64,000 nucleotides of DNA from an uncultured Clostridia bacterium (GCA_947625985.1 CANQQF010000002.1:1-64000), one strand, 5' to 3'. Positions 6,578 through 17,218 are shown, numbered from the stretch's first letter. The notes: generated by a model from the sequence alone, not told the origin. Numbers and translations: made by a program.

Positions 6578-8044
6578 TTATTTCTTAATAATTAATTTTC
6601 CAATATGTTTATTTTTAGAATTTTTACTAATTATTGAATATCCTATACTATCAATTTTATTTTTTATTATAATATTTCCGGGAAAAACCATTGTTTCACC
6701 AACCTTTATGTTCTTTATAGTAAAGTTTATTATTGTTTTATCTTGCTTTTCTAAAACATCATAATCAATAAAATCATAAATAGTATCTATTGATTCAACA
6801 CTAGAATCATAAAATGGAAATGTAGGCGATGATGATATGTGTAAATTAGTAGATAATGGCATTCTTCTAAAATCAGATATATCATTTTCATATTCAGGCA
6901 TAAACATTTTTCTTGAATACTCTCTATTAAGTTCTTCTCTAATATCTTCATGTACTTTCGGAAATTCTTCGGTATCTATATAAGTATCTTTTGGTAATTC
7001 AATATTAACTTCTATTTCTTCATCCGAAATATTTCCTATTTCTGAAATTGCTAATTGTATAAATTTATAATCTTTGATTTCATCCAAGAATACTAGCCAC
7101 TCTAATACTCTTTTAATTCTATTGTCTAAATCCAATATCAATTTGTATTTTTTTAAAGATTTCATACTTCCTGTTTCTTTATATTTAGCCAGAGGACCTA
7201 GGTAACCATTCGAACTAGAAAAACCATCAAAACATTTACTCACATTACCTATATAAAAAAAGTTATGATCTAGTTTAATTTCAACGGCTTTTGCAAAAGA
7301 TTTAATATTTTCTATTACTTCTTCATCTAATTTAATAGCTTCTGATTTGAATAAACTATTAGTAAGAGGAGTATTTAATATTTTTTCATTGTTTTCTTCA
7401 AAATCGTCTATTTCAAAATTATTTATCTCTTTTATTAATTTTTTTAGATTATCCTTCTCTTCATAAAAATCAGGGAAAAAATCATATGAATTTAATACTA
7501 TGTCATCACTTATTTTGCCATTAACGATTCCGCTAATTTTAAATTGTGATTTATTATTTGAATTCTTTTCCTTGTATATAGAATCTAATATATATCTAGA
7601 GATATTAGTATTTCTAGAACCTTTCCTGACTTTTATATATCCTCTTTCATAATTACCATATTTCTTTTTTAACAAATAAGGCCTATCATTGCACTCGAAT
7701 ATTCTAAAAATCCCGAATTTTTTAGAATCATATCCTATTATTTTAAACTCTATACTTATACTTGGTTCTATATTTTCAGTTACTAATTCTTGATAAATAG
7801 CACTATCTTTAGCCTCTGATGTTTCAATACCTTTTATTTTTCTTTCTCCGTCTGGTTTTACTTTTACCCCCGTTATAATGTATTTATCTCCTTTTGCGTT
7901 TGAATTAGCTAAACAAATAATATCATTCAAAAAATCTCCTTTGCTTTTTGCATTAGACCAATCATAAATATTAAGCTTAAAATCTATAAATTCATTTTCT
8001 ATTTCATTGTTTATATAATCAATAATACTACTATCTTCCAACAC
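6578..8044 (-). CDS. AlbA_2 / Schlafen-type nucleic-acid-binding protein
   Basis: A 488-residue protein. The N-terminal 150 residues match the AlbA_2 (divergent AAA-4, Schlafen-like) domain: ENEFIDFKL, then GDFLNDIICLANS, then YIITGV, and later GYIKVRKGSRN. The remaining 330 residues are acidic and unassigned. AlbA_2 proteins are frequent in defence islands and some bind or cut nucleic acids; activity here is unknown. The start is GTG at 8044, with GGGAGG six bases before it. It sits between the integrase and the membrane protein-Fic pair, on the same strand, as island cargo. Confidence 0.75.
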   Translation of the reverse strand: MLEDSSIIDYINNEIENEFIDFKLNIYDWSNAKSKGDFLNDIICLANSNAKGDKYIITGVKVKPDGERKIKGIETSEAKDSAIYQELVTENIEPSISIEFKIIGYDSKKFGIFRIFECNDRPYLLKKKYGNYERGYIKVRKGSRNTNISRYILDSIYKEKNSNNKSQFKISGIVNGKISDDIVLNSYDFFPDFYEEKDNLKKLIKEINNFEIDDFEENNEKILNTPLTNSLFKSEAIKLDEEVIENIKSFAKAVEIKLDHNFFYIGNVSKCFDGFSSSNGYLGPLAKYKETGSMKSLKKYKLILDLDNRIKRVLEWLVFLDEIKDYKFIQLAISEIGNISDEEIEVNIELPKDTYIDTEEFPKVHEDIREELNREYSRKMFMPEYENDISDFRRMPLSTNLHISSSPTFPFYDSSVESIDTIYDFIDYDVLEKQDKTIINFTIKNIKVGETMVFPGNIIIKNKIDSIGYSIISKNSKNKHIGKLIIKK

Positions 8045-8087
8045 AAAATACCTCCCAAAAAGATATCCTTATTATATCATATTTTTG

Positions 8088-9348
8088 TTAATATCTTATT
8101 GTTTGTTCAATTATTTTTGAATAAGTTGTTAATTCAAAGTTTTTATTAGCCTCTTTTCTTGATTTCTCTGAACTTTTGATATAATAATTTTCAGTTGTCT
8201 CAATATTACTATGACCTAAAATAGTTGCAATATCTTTTATTTTTGCTCCATTATATAAACTTTTGGTAGCATAACTTCCTCTTAAATCGTAAAACCTGCA
8301 ATTACTTATTCCAAGTTCATGATGTATAATTTTAAATGGATATCTAATAACATCTGTTCCCGAATATGTTCCATCTTTTTTTGTAAATACCATTTTAACA
8401 TTATTTTTTCTTTTATATTTACTTTCAATTATTCTATATTCAACGATTTTACCATATTTATTTTTTATTTTTTCTAGATAATATTTTTTATATTTCTTAC
8501 CATATTGTTTTCTTAGTAATTTTTGTTTCACTTTATAATTATATAATGCTTTATACAAAGTATCACAAATAAATACTTCTCTACGACTACCATCAGTTTT
8601 TGTTGTTCCTAAATACCATCTCCCTTTATTATCCTTTTGCTTTGCATATACTGTCTTAGATATTCTTATTATTCTTTTCTCTAAATCAATATCATCCCAT
8701 GTTAAAGCAAATACTTCTCCTGTTCGCATTCCTGTATAACATGCTGTTAAGAACGCACAAGTAAATGTATCATTCTTTTTAAATCTAGTCAAAATTTTAT
8801 CGATTTCATCTTGTGAATAAATATGTTTTACATTGTTTTTTTTAGTTCAAATGATAACACTCTTGGAATTTGTAAATCTCCTGCTGGATTACCTTTTATA
8901 AATCCAAAATAATTAGCCGCATCTCTTAATGAGCTTTTTATAACTTTTTGATAATTTCTTAAGGATTCTTTCGAATTTGATTTTTGATATAATTTTAATA
9001 AAGCTTGGTTCAATATAATGGAGTCAAAGCACATAATCTATATTTACCAAGCTCTTTCTTTATAGTTTCAAATGTCTCTGAATATCTTTTAGCTGTTGAA
9101 TATTTATAATTTATTTCAAAATATTCTTTCATCCAATAATCTAAATAATCAGCATAAGACATTTGAGATTCTTTCGGTGTTGTTTCTCCATTAATATAAT
9201 TGTTATATGCTTTTAATCCAAATTCATATGCTTCATTTTTTGTTTTAAATCCCGATTTTGAAATTCTTGTTCTTTTGTTATTTACTTTTGCTCCTTCAAA
9301 AAAATATTCATAAACTTTTCCTCTTTTTCTTACATTAATTCTTCCCAT
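8088..9348 (-). pseudogene. Tyrosine integrase, two frameshifts
   Basis: Joining three frames restores a phage/ICE-type integrase of about 420 residues: an arm-binding N-terminus (INVRKRGKVYEYFFEGAKV), a core-binding domain (YADYLDYWMKEYFEINYKYS) and a catalytic domain with Arg in TGMRTGEV, YDLRGSYAT (the usual first His of HxxR is Tyr), ILGHS and the nucleophile Tyr in TENYY. Break one is near 9019 (LCALTP to IILNQ); break two is in a run of eight T at 8836-8843. ATG at 9348 follows a perfect AGGAGG. It lies 74 bases from the secA-side repeat, the normal place for an integrase. As it stands it should be inactive. Confidence 0.88.
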
Positions 9349-9421
9349 TTTATTACCTCCTTTTTCTTTTATAATCATTTTATATCATTTGTAAATTCAA
9401 TTATATATAAATTTTTTACAC

Positions 9422-9459
9422 AAAAAAAGAAGTGTCATCCATTTTATTTTGGATACACT
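9422..9459 (-). terminator. secA terminator and putative secA-side att site
   Basis: Minus-strand hairpin agtgtatcca with tggatgacact (one bulge), followed by a T-rich tail. It is the terminator of secA and is the same 38 bases as 1961-1998. Integration inside a terminator keeps secA intact. Confidence 0.75.
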
Positions 9460-9503
9460 CCTTTATTCTCAAGAGTTTTCAGTTTTTATCTATAAATTTG
9501 GCA

Positions 9504-12248
9504 TTACTTATTTCTACCACAACAATTCTTATACTTCTTGCCCGAACCACAAGGACATGGATCATTTCTTCCGATTTTTGGTCCGTCATTTATAACTGTT
9601 CTTGTTTCATCAGTTTTTATTTTTCCACCTTTGTCTACACTATTAATTGCTTCCATAGCTGCACCAGTAATTTTAACAGTTTCTTGTCTTTGTACATTTT
9701 CTTGCTCTCTTAAATTCATTAATAATTTTACAACATCTGCTTTAATGTTAACAATCATTTCGTCAAACATATCTGTACCTTCAATTTGATATTTAACTAC
9801 TGGATCTTGTTGACCATAAGCACGAAGTCCAATACCATCTTTAAGTTCATCCATATCATCAATATGATTCATCCATTTTTCATCTACAACTTTAAGCATA
9901 ACAACTCTTTCGTATTCTCTAAGTCTTTCTTCTGGAATTTCTCTTTCTTTTTTAGCATACTTGTCTCTAGCTTCTTTTTGTAAACGTTTGATTACTTTTT
10001 CAGGATTCTTTTTATTCTTTTTTAGATATGTTGTTAAATCAATTCCAAATGTATTAAGTATTTCAACACTTAATGATTCTAGGTTTAATTCTGGTTCTTC
10101 ACCTTCAATGTACATATTAACTATATTTTCTGCTGTTGCATCAATCATTTTTAAAATGCTGGCATGTAAATTTTCTCCATCTAGAACTTCTCTTCTTTGT
10201 CCATAAATAATTTCTCTTTGTTGATTCATAACATCGTCATATTTTAATACATTTTTACGTATACTAAAGTTTCTGCTCTCTACTTTCTTTTGGGCATTTT
10301 CAACTGATTTTGAAATTAGTCTTGAATCTATTGGCAAATCTTCACTTGCACCTAAGCTGTTATAAACATTAGCAATTCTATCACCACCAAATATTTTCAT
10401 CAAGTCATCGTCAAGTCCAATATAAAATTTAGATTCACCAACATCACCTTGACGTCCACTACGTCCTCTTAACTGATTGTCAATTCTTCTAGATTCATGT
10501 CTTTCTGTACCAATAATTTTAAGTCCACCAGCTTTGATAACCTTTTCTTTTTCTTCTTTTATTTGTTCATCATATTTTTTAACTAATTCTTTAAATTGTT
10601 CTCTTACTTTTAGAATATCTTTATCTTCTGTTTCATAAAATGTATTAGCTTCTTCAATTAACTCTTCTGAAACTTTTTTCTTTTTCATTTCTTGTTTTGC
10701 TAAGAACTCACTATTTCCACCAAGCATAATGTCTGTACCACGACCAGCCATGTTTGTTGCTATTGTAACTGTTCCAAATTTACCAGCTTGAGCTATAATT
10801 TCAGCTTCTTTTTCATGATATTTAGCATTCAATACTTGATGTGGTATTTTTTCTTTCTTTAATAATCCACTTAGTTTTTCAGATTTTTGAATTGATACAG
10901 TACCAACTAGAACAGGTTGTCCTTTTTTATAACTTTGTTTGATACTTTCTACTATTGCTCTATATTTACCATTTTCGTTTTTATAAATTACATCATTTTC
11001 ATCTTTACGAATCATTGGTTTATTTGTTGGTATTGCTACAACATCTAAGTTATAGATTTCTTCAAATTCTCCTCTTTCTGTCATAGCTGTACCTGTCATT
11101 CCTGACAATTTATTATACATTCTGAAGTAATTTTGGAATGTAATTGTAGCAAGTGTTTTAGATTCATCAGCAATTTTTACTCCTTCTTTTGCTTCAATTG
11201 CTTGATGTAATCCATTGTTATATCTTCTTCCGTACATAATACGTCCAGTAAATTCGTCAACTATTAATACTTCTCCATCTTTAACAATGTAATCTATTTC
11301 GTTTTTCATTACTCCATGTGCCCTTAAAGCTTGATTTACATGATGTACTAAAGTAGAGTTTTCTAAATCATTAAAGTTTTCTAATTTAAAGAATTCTTCT
11401 GCTTTTTTAATACCTTTTTGTGTTAAAGAAGCAGATTTTGCTTTTAAGTCAACGATATAATCATATTTTTCGTTATCTTCTGCTTGATCAAAGTCTTTTA
11501 CATCTTCTTCTATAATTACCTTAGGTGATAATTTTTTAACAAAGTTATCAGCTCTTCTATATAAATCAGATGATTGATTAGCTCTACCAGATATAATAAG
11601 TGGTGTTCTAGCTTCATCTATTAAAATACTATCAATTTCGTCTACAATTGCATAATGTAACCCTCTTTGAACTAATTGATCTTTATAAATTACCATATTA
11701 TCTCTTAGGTAATCAAATCCAAACTCATTATTCGTACCATAAGTAACATCAGCAGCATAAGCTTTTTGCTTTGATGTTGGATCCATTTGTGCAATAACTA
11801 ATCCAACTGAAAGACCTAAAAATTTATATAATTTTCCCATCCATTCACTATCTCTTTTTGCAAGATAATCATTTACTGTAATTACATGAACTCCTTTTCC
11901 TTCTAAAGCATTTAAATACACAGGTAGTGTAGCAACTAAAGTTTTACCTTCTCCAGTTTTCATTTCAGCAATTCTACCTTGATGTAAAATAATTCCACCT
12001 ATTAATTGAACATCAAAATGCCTCATTCCAAGAACTCTTTTTGAAGCTTCTCTAACAACTGCAAAAGCCTCTGGCAATAAGTCATCTAAAGTTTCTCCTT
12101 TTTTTAAACGTTTTTTAAATTCATCTGTTTTTCCTTTTAATTCCTTATCAGTTAATTTTGATATTTCATCTTCTAAGCCATTTATTTTATTAACAAGTGG
12201 TCTTATTTTTTTTACTTCTTTTTCACTATATGATTTAAATAATTTCAT
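9504..12248 (-). CDS. secA: Preprotein translocase ATPase SecA
   Basis: The motor of the Sec pathway, which drives unfolded proteins through SecYEG. The 914-residue length is normal. Walker A GEGKT (residues 99-103), DEID, the ATP-binding [11 protein letters not shown] segment and the C-terminal zinc motif [17 protein letters not shown] are all present. The start is ATG at 12248; an in-frame TTG at 12260 lies only two bases from the ribosome site and is too close. A sigma-A promoter lies at 12289-12317, and the 3' end borders the island. It is transcribed alone. Confidence 0.98.
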   Translation of the reverse strand: MKLFKSYSEKEVKKIRPLVNKINGLEDEISKLTDKELKGKTDEFKKRLKKGETLDDLLPEAFAVVREASKRVLGMRHFDVQLIGGIILHQGRIAEMKTGEGKTLVATLPVYLNALEGKGVHVITVNDYLAKRDSEWMGKLYKFLGLSVGLVIAQMDPTSKQKAYAADVTYGTNNEFGFDYLRDNMVIYKDQLVQRGLHYAIVDEIDSILIDEARTPLIISGRANQSSDLYRRADNFVKKLSPKVIIEEDVKDFDQAEDNEKYDYIVDLKAKSASLTQKGIKKAEEFFKLENFNDLENSTLVHHVNQALRAHGVMKNEIDYIVKDGEVLIVDEFTGRIMYGRRYNNGLHQAIEAKEGVKIADESKTLATITFQNYFRMYNKLSGMTGTAMTERGEFEEIYNLDVVAIPTNKPMIRKDENDVIYKNENGKYRAIVESIKQSYKKGQPVLVGTVSIQKSEKLSGLLKKEKIPHQVLNAKYHEKEAEIIAQAGKFGTVTIATNMAGRGTDIMLGGNSEFLAKQEMKKKKVSEELIEEANTFYETEDKDILKVREQFKELVKKYDEQIKEEKEKVIKAGGLKIIGTERHESRRIDNQLRGRSGRQGDVGESKFYIGLDDDLMKIFGGDRIANVYNSLGASEDLPIDSRLISKSVENAQKKVESRNFSIRKNVLKYDDVMNQQREIIYGQRREVLDGENLHASILKMIDATAENIVNMYIEGEEPELNLESLSVEILNTFGIDLTTYLKKNKKNPEKVIKRLQKEARDKYAKKEREIPEERLREYERVVMLKVVDEKWMNHIDDMDELKDGIGLRAYGQQDPVVKYQIEGTDMFDEMIVNIKADVVKLLMNLREQENVQRQETVKITGAAMEAINSVDKGGKIKTDETRTVINDGPKIGRNDPCPCGSGKKYKNCCGRNK

Positions 12249-12288
12249 TTTCGAACACAATCCTTCCGTTATTTTATACTACCATGTT

Positions 12289-12317
12289 ACTATATCATGA
12301 AAAATATTTTTTATCAA
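12289..12317 (-). promoter_or_regulatory. secA promoter
   Basis: TTGATA, 17 bases, TATAGT on the minus strand, about 30 bases before the GGAAGG ribosome site. Confidence 0.6.
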
Positions 12318-12417
12318 GGTTTTTACTCATAATTATTATAATTATTTAATATATTTAATTATACATTACAAAAATAAAAATTAAAAGAAATTTTAATTTC
12401 CAAAGAGGAGTTTAAAA

Positions 12418-12969
12418 ATGTTTATTTATAATGTTAAAGTAAATGGTACAAAAGTATTTAAAAGATTTTTTACAATCATAGTTATATTAGTTACTGTGAT
12501 TTTATGTATATGTGTTTATAAAATTTTCAAAGGAGCAGGTGAAAATTTTATTGTTCAAGATAATATTAGAGAAGATGAAGTATCTACAATTTCAAGCAAA
12601 AATTATACTAATATTCTTAAAACTGTAAATGAAGATGTAGATACATATATTGGAAAAAAAATAAAATTTACTGGATATATCTATAGAGTCAATGACCTTT
12701 CAGAAAATCAGTTCATTTTGGCAAGAAACATGGTAATCTCTTCAGATTATCAATATGTAATAGTCGGATTTTTATGTGAATATAATGATATAAAAGATTT
12801 TCAGAATAGTACGTGGGTTGAAATTACTGGAGAAATTCAAAAAGGATCTTATCATGGATCTGATATGCCAATTGTAAAAATATCTAATATCAAAAAAGTT
12901 GATAAACCTAATGATGAATATGTTTATCCTCCTGACGAAACCTATATTCCAACTTCTTCTGTTTTATAA
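12418..12969 (+). CDS. Membrane-anchored DUF1980-like domain protein
   Basis: A 183-residue protein with one transmembrane helix (residues about 18-40) and an extracytoplasmic domain. YIGKKIKFTGYIY, FILARNMVISS, VGFLCEYN and STWVEITGEI follow the C-terminal domain of the TIGR03943/YcgQ (DUF1980) permease-subunit family. That family usually has a Cys-Cys pair in the ILAR segment; here the place is Ser-Ser, and the multi-pass N-terminus is missing, so this is a stand-alone relative with unknown role. GAGGAG precedes the ATG. It is a single gene with its own terminator. Confidence 0.7.
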   Translation: MFIYNVKVNGTKVFKRFFTIIVILVTVILCICVYKIFKGAGENFIVQDNIREDEVSTISSKNYTNILKTVNEDVDTYIGKKIKFTGYIYRVNDLSENQFILARNMVISSDYQYVIVGFLCEYNDIKDFQNSTWVEITGEIQKGSYHGSDMPIVKISNIKKVDKPNDEYVYPPDETYIPTSSVL

Positions 12970-12994
12970 AAGCCGGTATCAAACCGGCTTTTAT
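12968..12994 (+). terminator. Terminator between the DUF1980-like gene and the PLC-like gene
   Basis: Stem aaagccggt / accggcttt with loop atcaa and a T-rich tail; it can also serve the convergent gene. Confidence 0.8.
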
Positions 12995-12997
12995 TTA

Positions 12998-13528
12998 TTA
13001 TTTTTCTATTTCTTTATAATTTCTACTTAATTTTTTATATGTAAACCACTTACTTTCACCATTTTCAACTTCTTCTTTTATTTCGTCTAAATCTAATTTA
13101 GAAATTTCATCTATAACTTTAGAAGCTAATTCATAACTTAAAATTTTAGTTTCACCTTCTTTAAAATTAACAAATTCCTTAACTTCATCAATTATATGTA
13201 CATTATATTTTTTAACCAATCTTTCGTTCAAATAGTCATAATCATCATAAATCTCAGGTGTTGAAAAATAATCTAAATATTTGTTGTAAAACAGATAATC
13301 AGTAACTAAATGTAAAAAGCATCCCCTTTTAAAACTTGTAGTTATTTCATTATCTTCTAAAAAGGCTTTTAAATTTGCTTTTGAAGTTTTTTCAGCATAA
13401 TGTGATTTTGATTTAGGTTTTACCAAATCTGGTTCAATTGATCCATACAAAAACTCTTTTCCATCTTTTTCTTTATATTTTTTTAAATGTTCTTGAGCAA
13501 CTGCGAGATGAATTACATAACCTGCCAT
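12998..13528 (-). CDS. Zinc-dependent phospholipase C-like protein
   Basis: A 176-residue protein with the pattern of the zinc-dependent phospholipase C / S1-P1 family: His near the N-terminus (GYVIHLAVA), GSIEPDLV, a central His (KSHYAE) and FLHLVTDYLFY with an HxxxD pair. There is no signal peptide, so unlike secreted phospholipases it stays in the cell; the substrate is unknown. ATG follows GAGGAGG. Similar short proteins are common in Clostridia as uncharacterised genes. It converges with the DUF1980-like gene. Confidence 0.65.
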   Translation of the reverse strand: MAGYVIHLAVAQEHLKKYKEKDGKEFLYGSIEPDLVKPKSKSHYAEKTSKANLKAFLEDNEITTSFKRGCFLHLVTDYLFYNKYLDYFSTPEIYDDYDYLNERLVKKYNVHIIDEVKEFVNFKEGETKILSYELASKVIDEISKLDLDEIKEEVENGESKWFTYKKLSRNYKEIEK

Positions 13529-13734
13529 AAAACTTCCTCCTCACTGAATTTATTTGGAATATTATTATACTTTATTTAATACAAACAGTCAAGTTTTGCC
13601 AAAAGTAAATCACTACTTTTTCTGTACTCTTTTATGAATTTATGTTATATTATTTTTCTATTATATAATCCATATTGGTTTATCATTTTATATGTGATAT
13701 ACTTAAGAAAATTAAATGTAAAGGAGCAATTTTT

Positions 13735-14400
13735 ATGAATAAACAAACTTTTACTTTTTTAGGAAGAGATTCAGGATTTGGAAAGGAGAACACCTCTGCA
13801 TATGTTATAAATGGAAATACATTTCTCTTAGTTGATTGTGGTTATACTGTATTTAACAAAGTTATGTGGGAACTTGATATTACAAAATATGAAAATATAC
13901 AAATAATAGTCACACATCTTCATAATGATCATGCTGGTTCTCTAGGTCATCTAATAGCATGTTTATGGTTTAATTATAATAAAAAAACTACTTTAATCAG
14001 TAAGTGTGAACATATAGCAGAATTTTTAGATTTTACTGGAACACCTAGAGAAGCATATAATTTAGTTGATAACTTTAAAGAATATGACTTAGAGTTTATA
14101 AAAACTGAACATACGCCTTATGTTGATGCTTATGGATTTAAAGCTACTATAAATAATAGAAAAATTGTGTATACAGGTGATACTGGAACTATTGAGCCTT
14201 ATAAAAATTATTTAGATGGTATAGATGAGTTTTATATAGATACATCTGTTACTGGAGGTGGTGGAACACATCTTAAAATCGAAGAAATGTTACCATTATT
14301 AAGAGAACTAAAATCAAAAGGAACTGATATATATTTAATGCATCTACAGAATAAAGATAAAATTAGAGAAATAACAAACAATGAATTTTTTATGGATTAG
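13735..14400 (+). CDS. Metallo-beta-lactamase-fold hydrolase
   Basis: A 221-residue protein with the MBL metal motif THLHNDHAG (about residues 60-68), a second ligand region YTGDTG and a terminal MHLQN. It is likely a cytoplasmic hydrolase of a phosphoester or related substrate, in the style of small RNase Z/phosphodiesterase relatives. I took the ATG at 13735 because AAGGAG precedes it; an ATG at 13675 would add a poorly supported extension. It is followed after 12 bases by a phosphodiesterase-type gene, so the two may act on one substrate. Confidence 0.85.
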   Translation: MNKQTFTFLGRDSGFGKENTSAYVINGNTFLLVDCGYTVFNKVMWELDITKYENIQIIVTHLHNDHAGSLGHLIACLWFNYNKKTTLISKCEHIAEFLDFTGTPREAYNLVDNFKEYDLEFIKTEHTPYVDAYGFKATINNRKIVYTGDTGTIEPYKNYLDGIDEFYIDTSVTGGGGTHLKIEEMLPLLRELKSKGTDIYLMHLQNKDKIREITNNEFFMD

Positions 14401-14412
14401 AAAGGAGAAAAA

Positions 14413-15567
14413 ATGAGTCAAAAATATATGTTCCCCGATTATAATAATAGCATTTTAAATATGATAACGTCTATTTTAAATTATTATGGTGGAAAAAATA
14501 TACACACTTCATTGCCTGAGCTAGATGAAATACTAAACAAGAATTATAAAAATGTTGTAATGGTTCTATTAGATGGTATGGGTGAAAATGTTTTAAAACA
14601 TGCATCCCCTGACGGACTATTCTCCAAGCATAAAATAAAAACAATAACATCCGTATTTCCATCTACAACTGTTGCAGCACTTACAACATACTGTACAGCA
14701 CAGGCACCAATTGAAACAGGTTGGATTGCATGGTCTCAATATTTTAAAGAATGTGGTAGATCAGTAGAAATATTTACAAATAAAGATTTTCATACTGGAG
14801 AAATTATTCCACAGGATAAATTTGATGCTCAAAAACTTTTAGGTTATAACTCAATATTTAATCAAATAGAAAAAGCATCACCTGATGTAAAAACTTTTGA
14901 AATTCAACCTGCACATTGTAGTATTAAATCTCATAAATGTATGCATATCTTTGATATTGAGGGATTATGCGAGTCAATAGAAACATTGTGTAAATCTGAT
15001 GAAAGAAAATATGTATTTGCATATTATGATAGTCCAGATAAATTGAATCATCGAAACTGTTGGGATTCTGATATAACTAAAGATTTTATTTTACATGTAC
15101 AAGATTTATTTAATAACTTACAAAAAGAGTTACAAGGCACAGATACTTTAATGATAATATCTGCTGATCATGGACATAATAATCTCCATAAACATTATTA
15201 TGCCATGGACTTTGAAGATTTAATAGATTGTTATACAATGCCACCATCTTTAGAAGGTCGTTTTACATCTTTTTATATTAAAGCTGAAAAAAGAGATTAT
15301 TTTGAAAATAAATTTAAAGAAAAATTTAAAGATGAATTCTTACTTCTTTCAAAAAAAGAGTTTCTTGAATCAAATATTTTAGGATTTGGAACTCCTCATA
15401 GAAAGATTGACGATTTTATAGGTGATTATGTATCTATTGCAATATCTGACTCTGCAATAAATGTAAAAACAGATATAGCAATTGATAAATATGAAAAGTT
15501 ATCAAGTCATTGTGGACTAACAAAAAATGAAATGGAAGTTCCTTTAATTGTTTTTGATTTAAAATAA
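14413..15567 (+). CDS. Alkaline phosphatase-superfamily phosphodiesterase
   Basis: A 384-residue protein of the nucleotide pyrophosphatase/phosphodiesterase branch: metal Asp and nucleophile Thr in VMVLLDGMG and FPSTTVAALTT, later ADHGHNN, and a C-terminal metal His in SSHCG. There is no signal peptide. AAAGGAG lies directly before the ATG, and the gene forms a two-gene operon with the MBL hydrolase. The substrate is unknown; a nucleotide or phospholipid-type diester is likely. Confidence 0.85.
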   Translation: MSQKYMFPDYNNSILNMITSILNYYGGKNIHTSLPELDEILNKNYKNVVMVLLDGMGENVLKHASPDGLFSKHKIKTITSVFPSTTVAALTTYCTAQAPIETGWIAWSQYFKECGRSVEIFTNKDFHTGEIIPQDKFDAQKLLGYNSIFNQIEKASPDVKTFEIQPAHCSIKSHKCMHIFDIEGLCESIETLCKSDERKYVFAYYDSPDKLNHRNCWDSDITKDFILHVQDLFNNLQKELQGTDTLMIISADHGHNNLHKHYYAMDFEDLIDCYTMPPSLEGRFTSFYIKAEKRDYFENKFKEKFKDEFLLLSKKEFLESNILGFGTPHRKIDDFIGDYVSIAISDSAINVKTDIAIDKYEKLSSHCGLTKNEMEVPLIVFDLK

Positions 15568-15587
15568 GAAAAGTAGTTTCGCTACAT

Positions 15588-15627
15588 GAAAAAATAAGCA
15601 ACTCTATTTAAAAGAGTTGCTTATTTT
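15588..15627. terminator. Bidirectional terminator between phosphodiesterase gene and guaB
   Basis: Long stem aaataagcaactct / agagttgcttattt with A and T runs on the two sides; serves both convergent genes. Confidence 0.9.
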
Positions 15628-17133
15628 TTAGTCAAATTGATTATTTATTTCTTTTAATATAACATCATGTGCACTTCCTTCTGTTATACTTACATCTGAA
15701 ACAAGTGTTAAACGAGCCTTTTCATGAAATTCTGGAATTGAAATACTTCCACAGTTACACATTGTAGATTTTATTTTTGCAATAGTTATATCTAAATTAT
15801 CTTTTAATCTTCCAGCATAAGGTATATATGAATCAACACCTTCTTCAAAAGAAAGCTTTTTGTCGCCTCCCATATCATATCTTTGCCAGTTTCTCGCACG
15901 GTTTGAACCTTCTCCCCAATATTCTTTAACATAAGTATTTCCTCTTTTTATAATTCTTGTTGGACTTTCATCAAATCTTGCAAAATATCTTCCCATCATT
16001 ACATAGTCGGCACCTAATGCTAAAGCAATAGTGATATGATGATCATGAACTATACCACCATCAGAGCATATAGGAATATATATACCTGTTTCTTTATAAT
16101 ATTCATCTCTTGCAGATACAACATCTATTAATGCTGAGGCTTGTCCTCTACCTATTCCTTTTGTTTCACGAGTAATACAAATTGAACCGCCTCCAACTCC
16201 AACTTTAATAAAATCTGCTCCTGCTTTTGCTAAATATAAGAAACCTTCTCTGTCAACAACATTTCCAGCTCCTATTTTTAACTCATTTCCATATTTTTTA
16301 CGAACATAATCAATTGTATTTTTTTGCCAAACTGAATACCCATCAGATGAATCCATACAAATCATATCAACGCCAGCTTCTACTAATGCTGGTATTCTCT
16401 CTTCATAATCTCTTGTATTAATTCCGGCACCAACAATATATCTTTTTTGTTCATCTAATAATGAATATGGGTTATGTTTTCTTTCTTCATAATCCTTACG
16501 AAAGACTAAATATTTTAAGCATTCTTTTTCATCTAATATTGGTAAACATGCAATTTTATTATCCCAAATCACATCATTAGCTTCTGCTAATCCAATTCCT
16601 TCTTTTTCCCATACAACTTTATCTTTTGGTGTCATAAAGTTATCTATAGGAGCATTCATATCATCTCTTGAAATTCTATAATCCTTATCAGTAACTAAAC
16701 CAATAAATTTTCCTCTTGCAGTTCCATCATCAGTTACTATTACAGTAGAATGCCCTGTTCTCTTTGTTAAAGCAATTACATCTTTTAGTGGTGTTCCTGT
16801 TTTTACATTTGAATCACTTGTTATAAATCCGGCCTTGTGATTCTTTACTTGTTTTACCATTTTAGCTTGGTCCTCAATTGATTGAGAGCCATAAATAAAC
16901 GCTACTCCTCCTTCTCTTGCAAGTGCAATTGCCATTTCTTTTCCAGAAACAGCTTGCATTATTGCAGAAACCATTGGAACATTTGCAGAATATTTTGGCT
17001 CTTCTCCTTTTTTGTATTTTACTAGTGGTGTTTTTAATGAAACTTGACTCGGAATGCAATTTGTATCAGTTAAATTTGGTAATAATAAAAACTCATTAAA
17101 AGTTCTTGAAACATCTTCTAAAATCTTTGCCAT
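15628..17133 (-). CDS. guaB: IMP dehydrogenase, Tritrichomonas-like type
   Basis: Oxidises IMP to XMP with NAD, the first step to GMP. The 501-residue protein has the catalytic loop [18 protein letters not shown] with the active-site Cys, a CBS-pair insert (residues about 95-215) and a mobile flap with [14 protein letters not shown], which carries the Arg-Tyr pair that activates water. The loop, the EYWGEGS segment and the KSTMCNCG end follow the form known from the protist Tritrichomonas foetus more than ordinary bacterial GuaB (whose loop is GPGSICTTR). Own promoter at 17166-17194; guaA is nearby but transcribed the other way. Confidence 0.96.
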   Translation of the reverse strand: MAKILEDVSRTFNEFLLLPNLTDTNCIPSQVSLKTPLVKYKKGEEPKYSANVPMVSAIMQAVSGKEMAIALAREGGVAFIYGSQSIEDQAKMVKQVKNHKAGFITSDSNVKTGTPLKDVIALTKRTGHSTVIVTDDGTARGKFIGLVTDKDYRISRDDMNAPIDNFMTPKDKVVWEKEGIGLAEANDVIWDNKIACLPILDEKECLKYLVFRKDYEERKHNPYSLLDEQKRYIVGAGINTRDYEERIPALVEAGVDMICMDSSDGYSVWQKNTIDYVRKKYGNELKIGAGNVVDREGFLYLAKAGADFIKVGVGGGSICITRETKGIGRGQASALIDVVSARDEYYKETGIYIPICSDGGIVHDHHITIALALGADYVMMGRYFARFDESPTRIIKRGNTYVKEYWGEGSNRARNWQRYDMGGDKKLSFEEGVDSYIPYAGRLKDNLDITIAKIKSTMCNCGSISIPEFHEKARLTLVSDVSITEGSAHDVILKEINNQFD

Positions 17134-17165
17134 TTTTTATCTCCTTTTCTTAATTTAATATATCT

Positions 17166-17194
17166 ATTCTAACATAATAAAATTTAATGGTCAA
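17166..17194 (-). promoter_or_regulatory. guaB promoter
   Basis: TTGACC, 17 bases, TAGAAT on the minus strand. The leader is too short for a purine riboswitch. Confidence 0.65.
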
Positions 17195-17218
17195 TTAGTT
17201 TTTATTATAATTTTTATA

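Larger units (their letters stand above)
1961..9459. mobile_element. Integrative island at the secA 3' end
   Basis: An exact 38-bp direct repeat bounds 7.5 kb that holds a tyrosine integrase next to the secA-side repeat, an AlbA_2 protein, a membrane protein with a Fic protein, and a repeat-flanked cassette. Integrase beside one end, target at the 3' end of a conserved gene and unrelated cargo are the usual signs of an integrative element. The integrase is broken, so the island is probably fixed. Boundaries rest on the repeat alone. Confidence 0.65.

Noticed and set aside
9432..10206. Several plus-strand frames across secA
   Set aside because: All are antisense shadows of a clearly intact secA.
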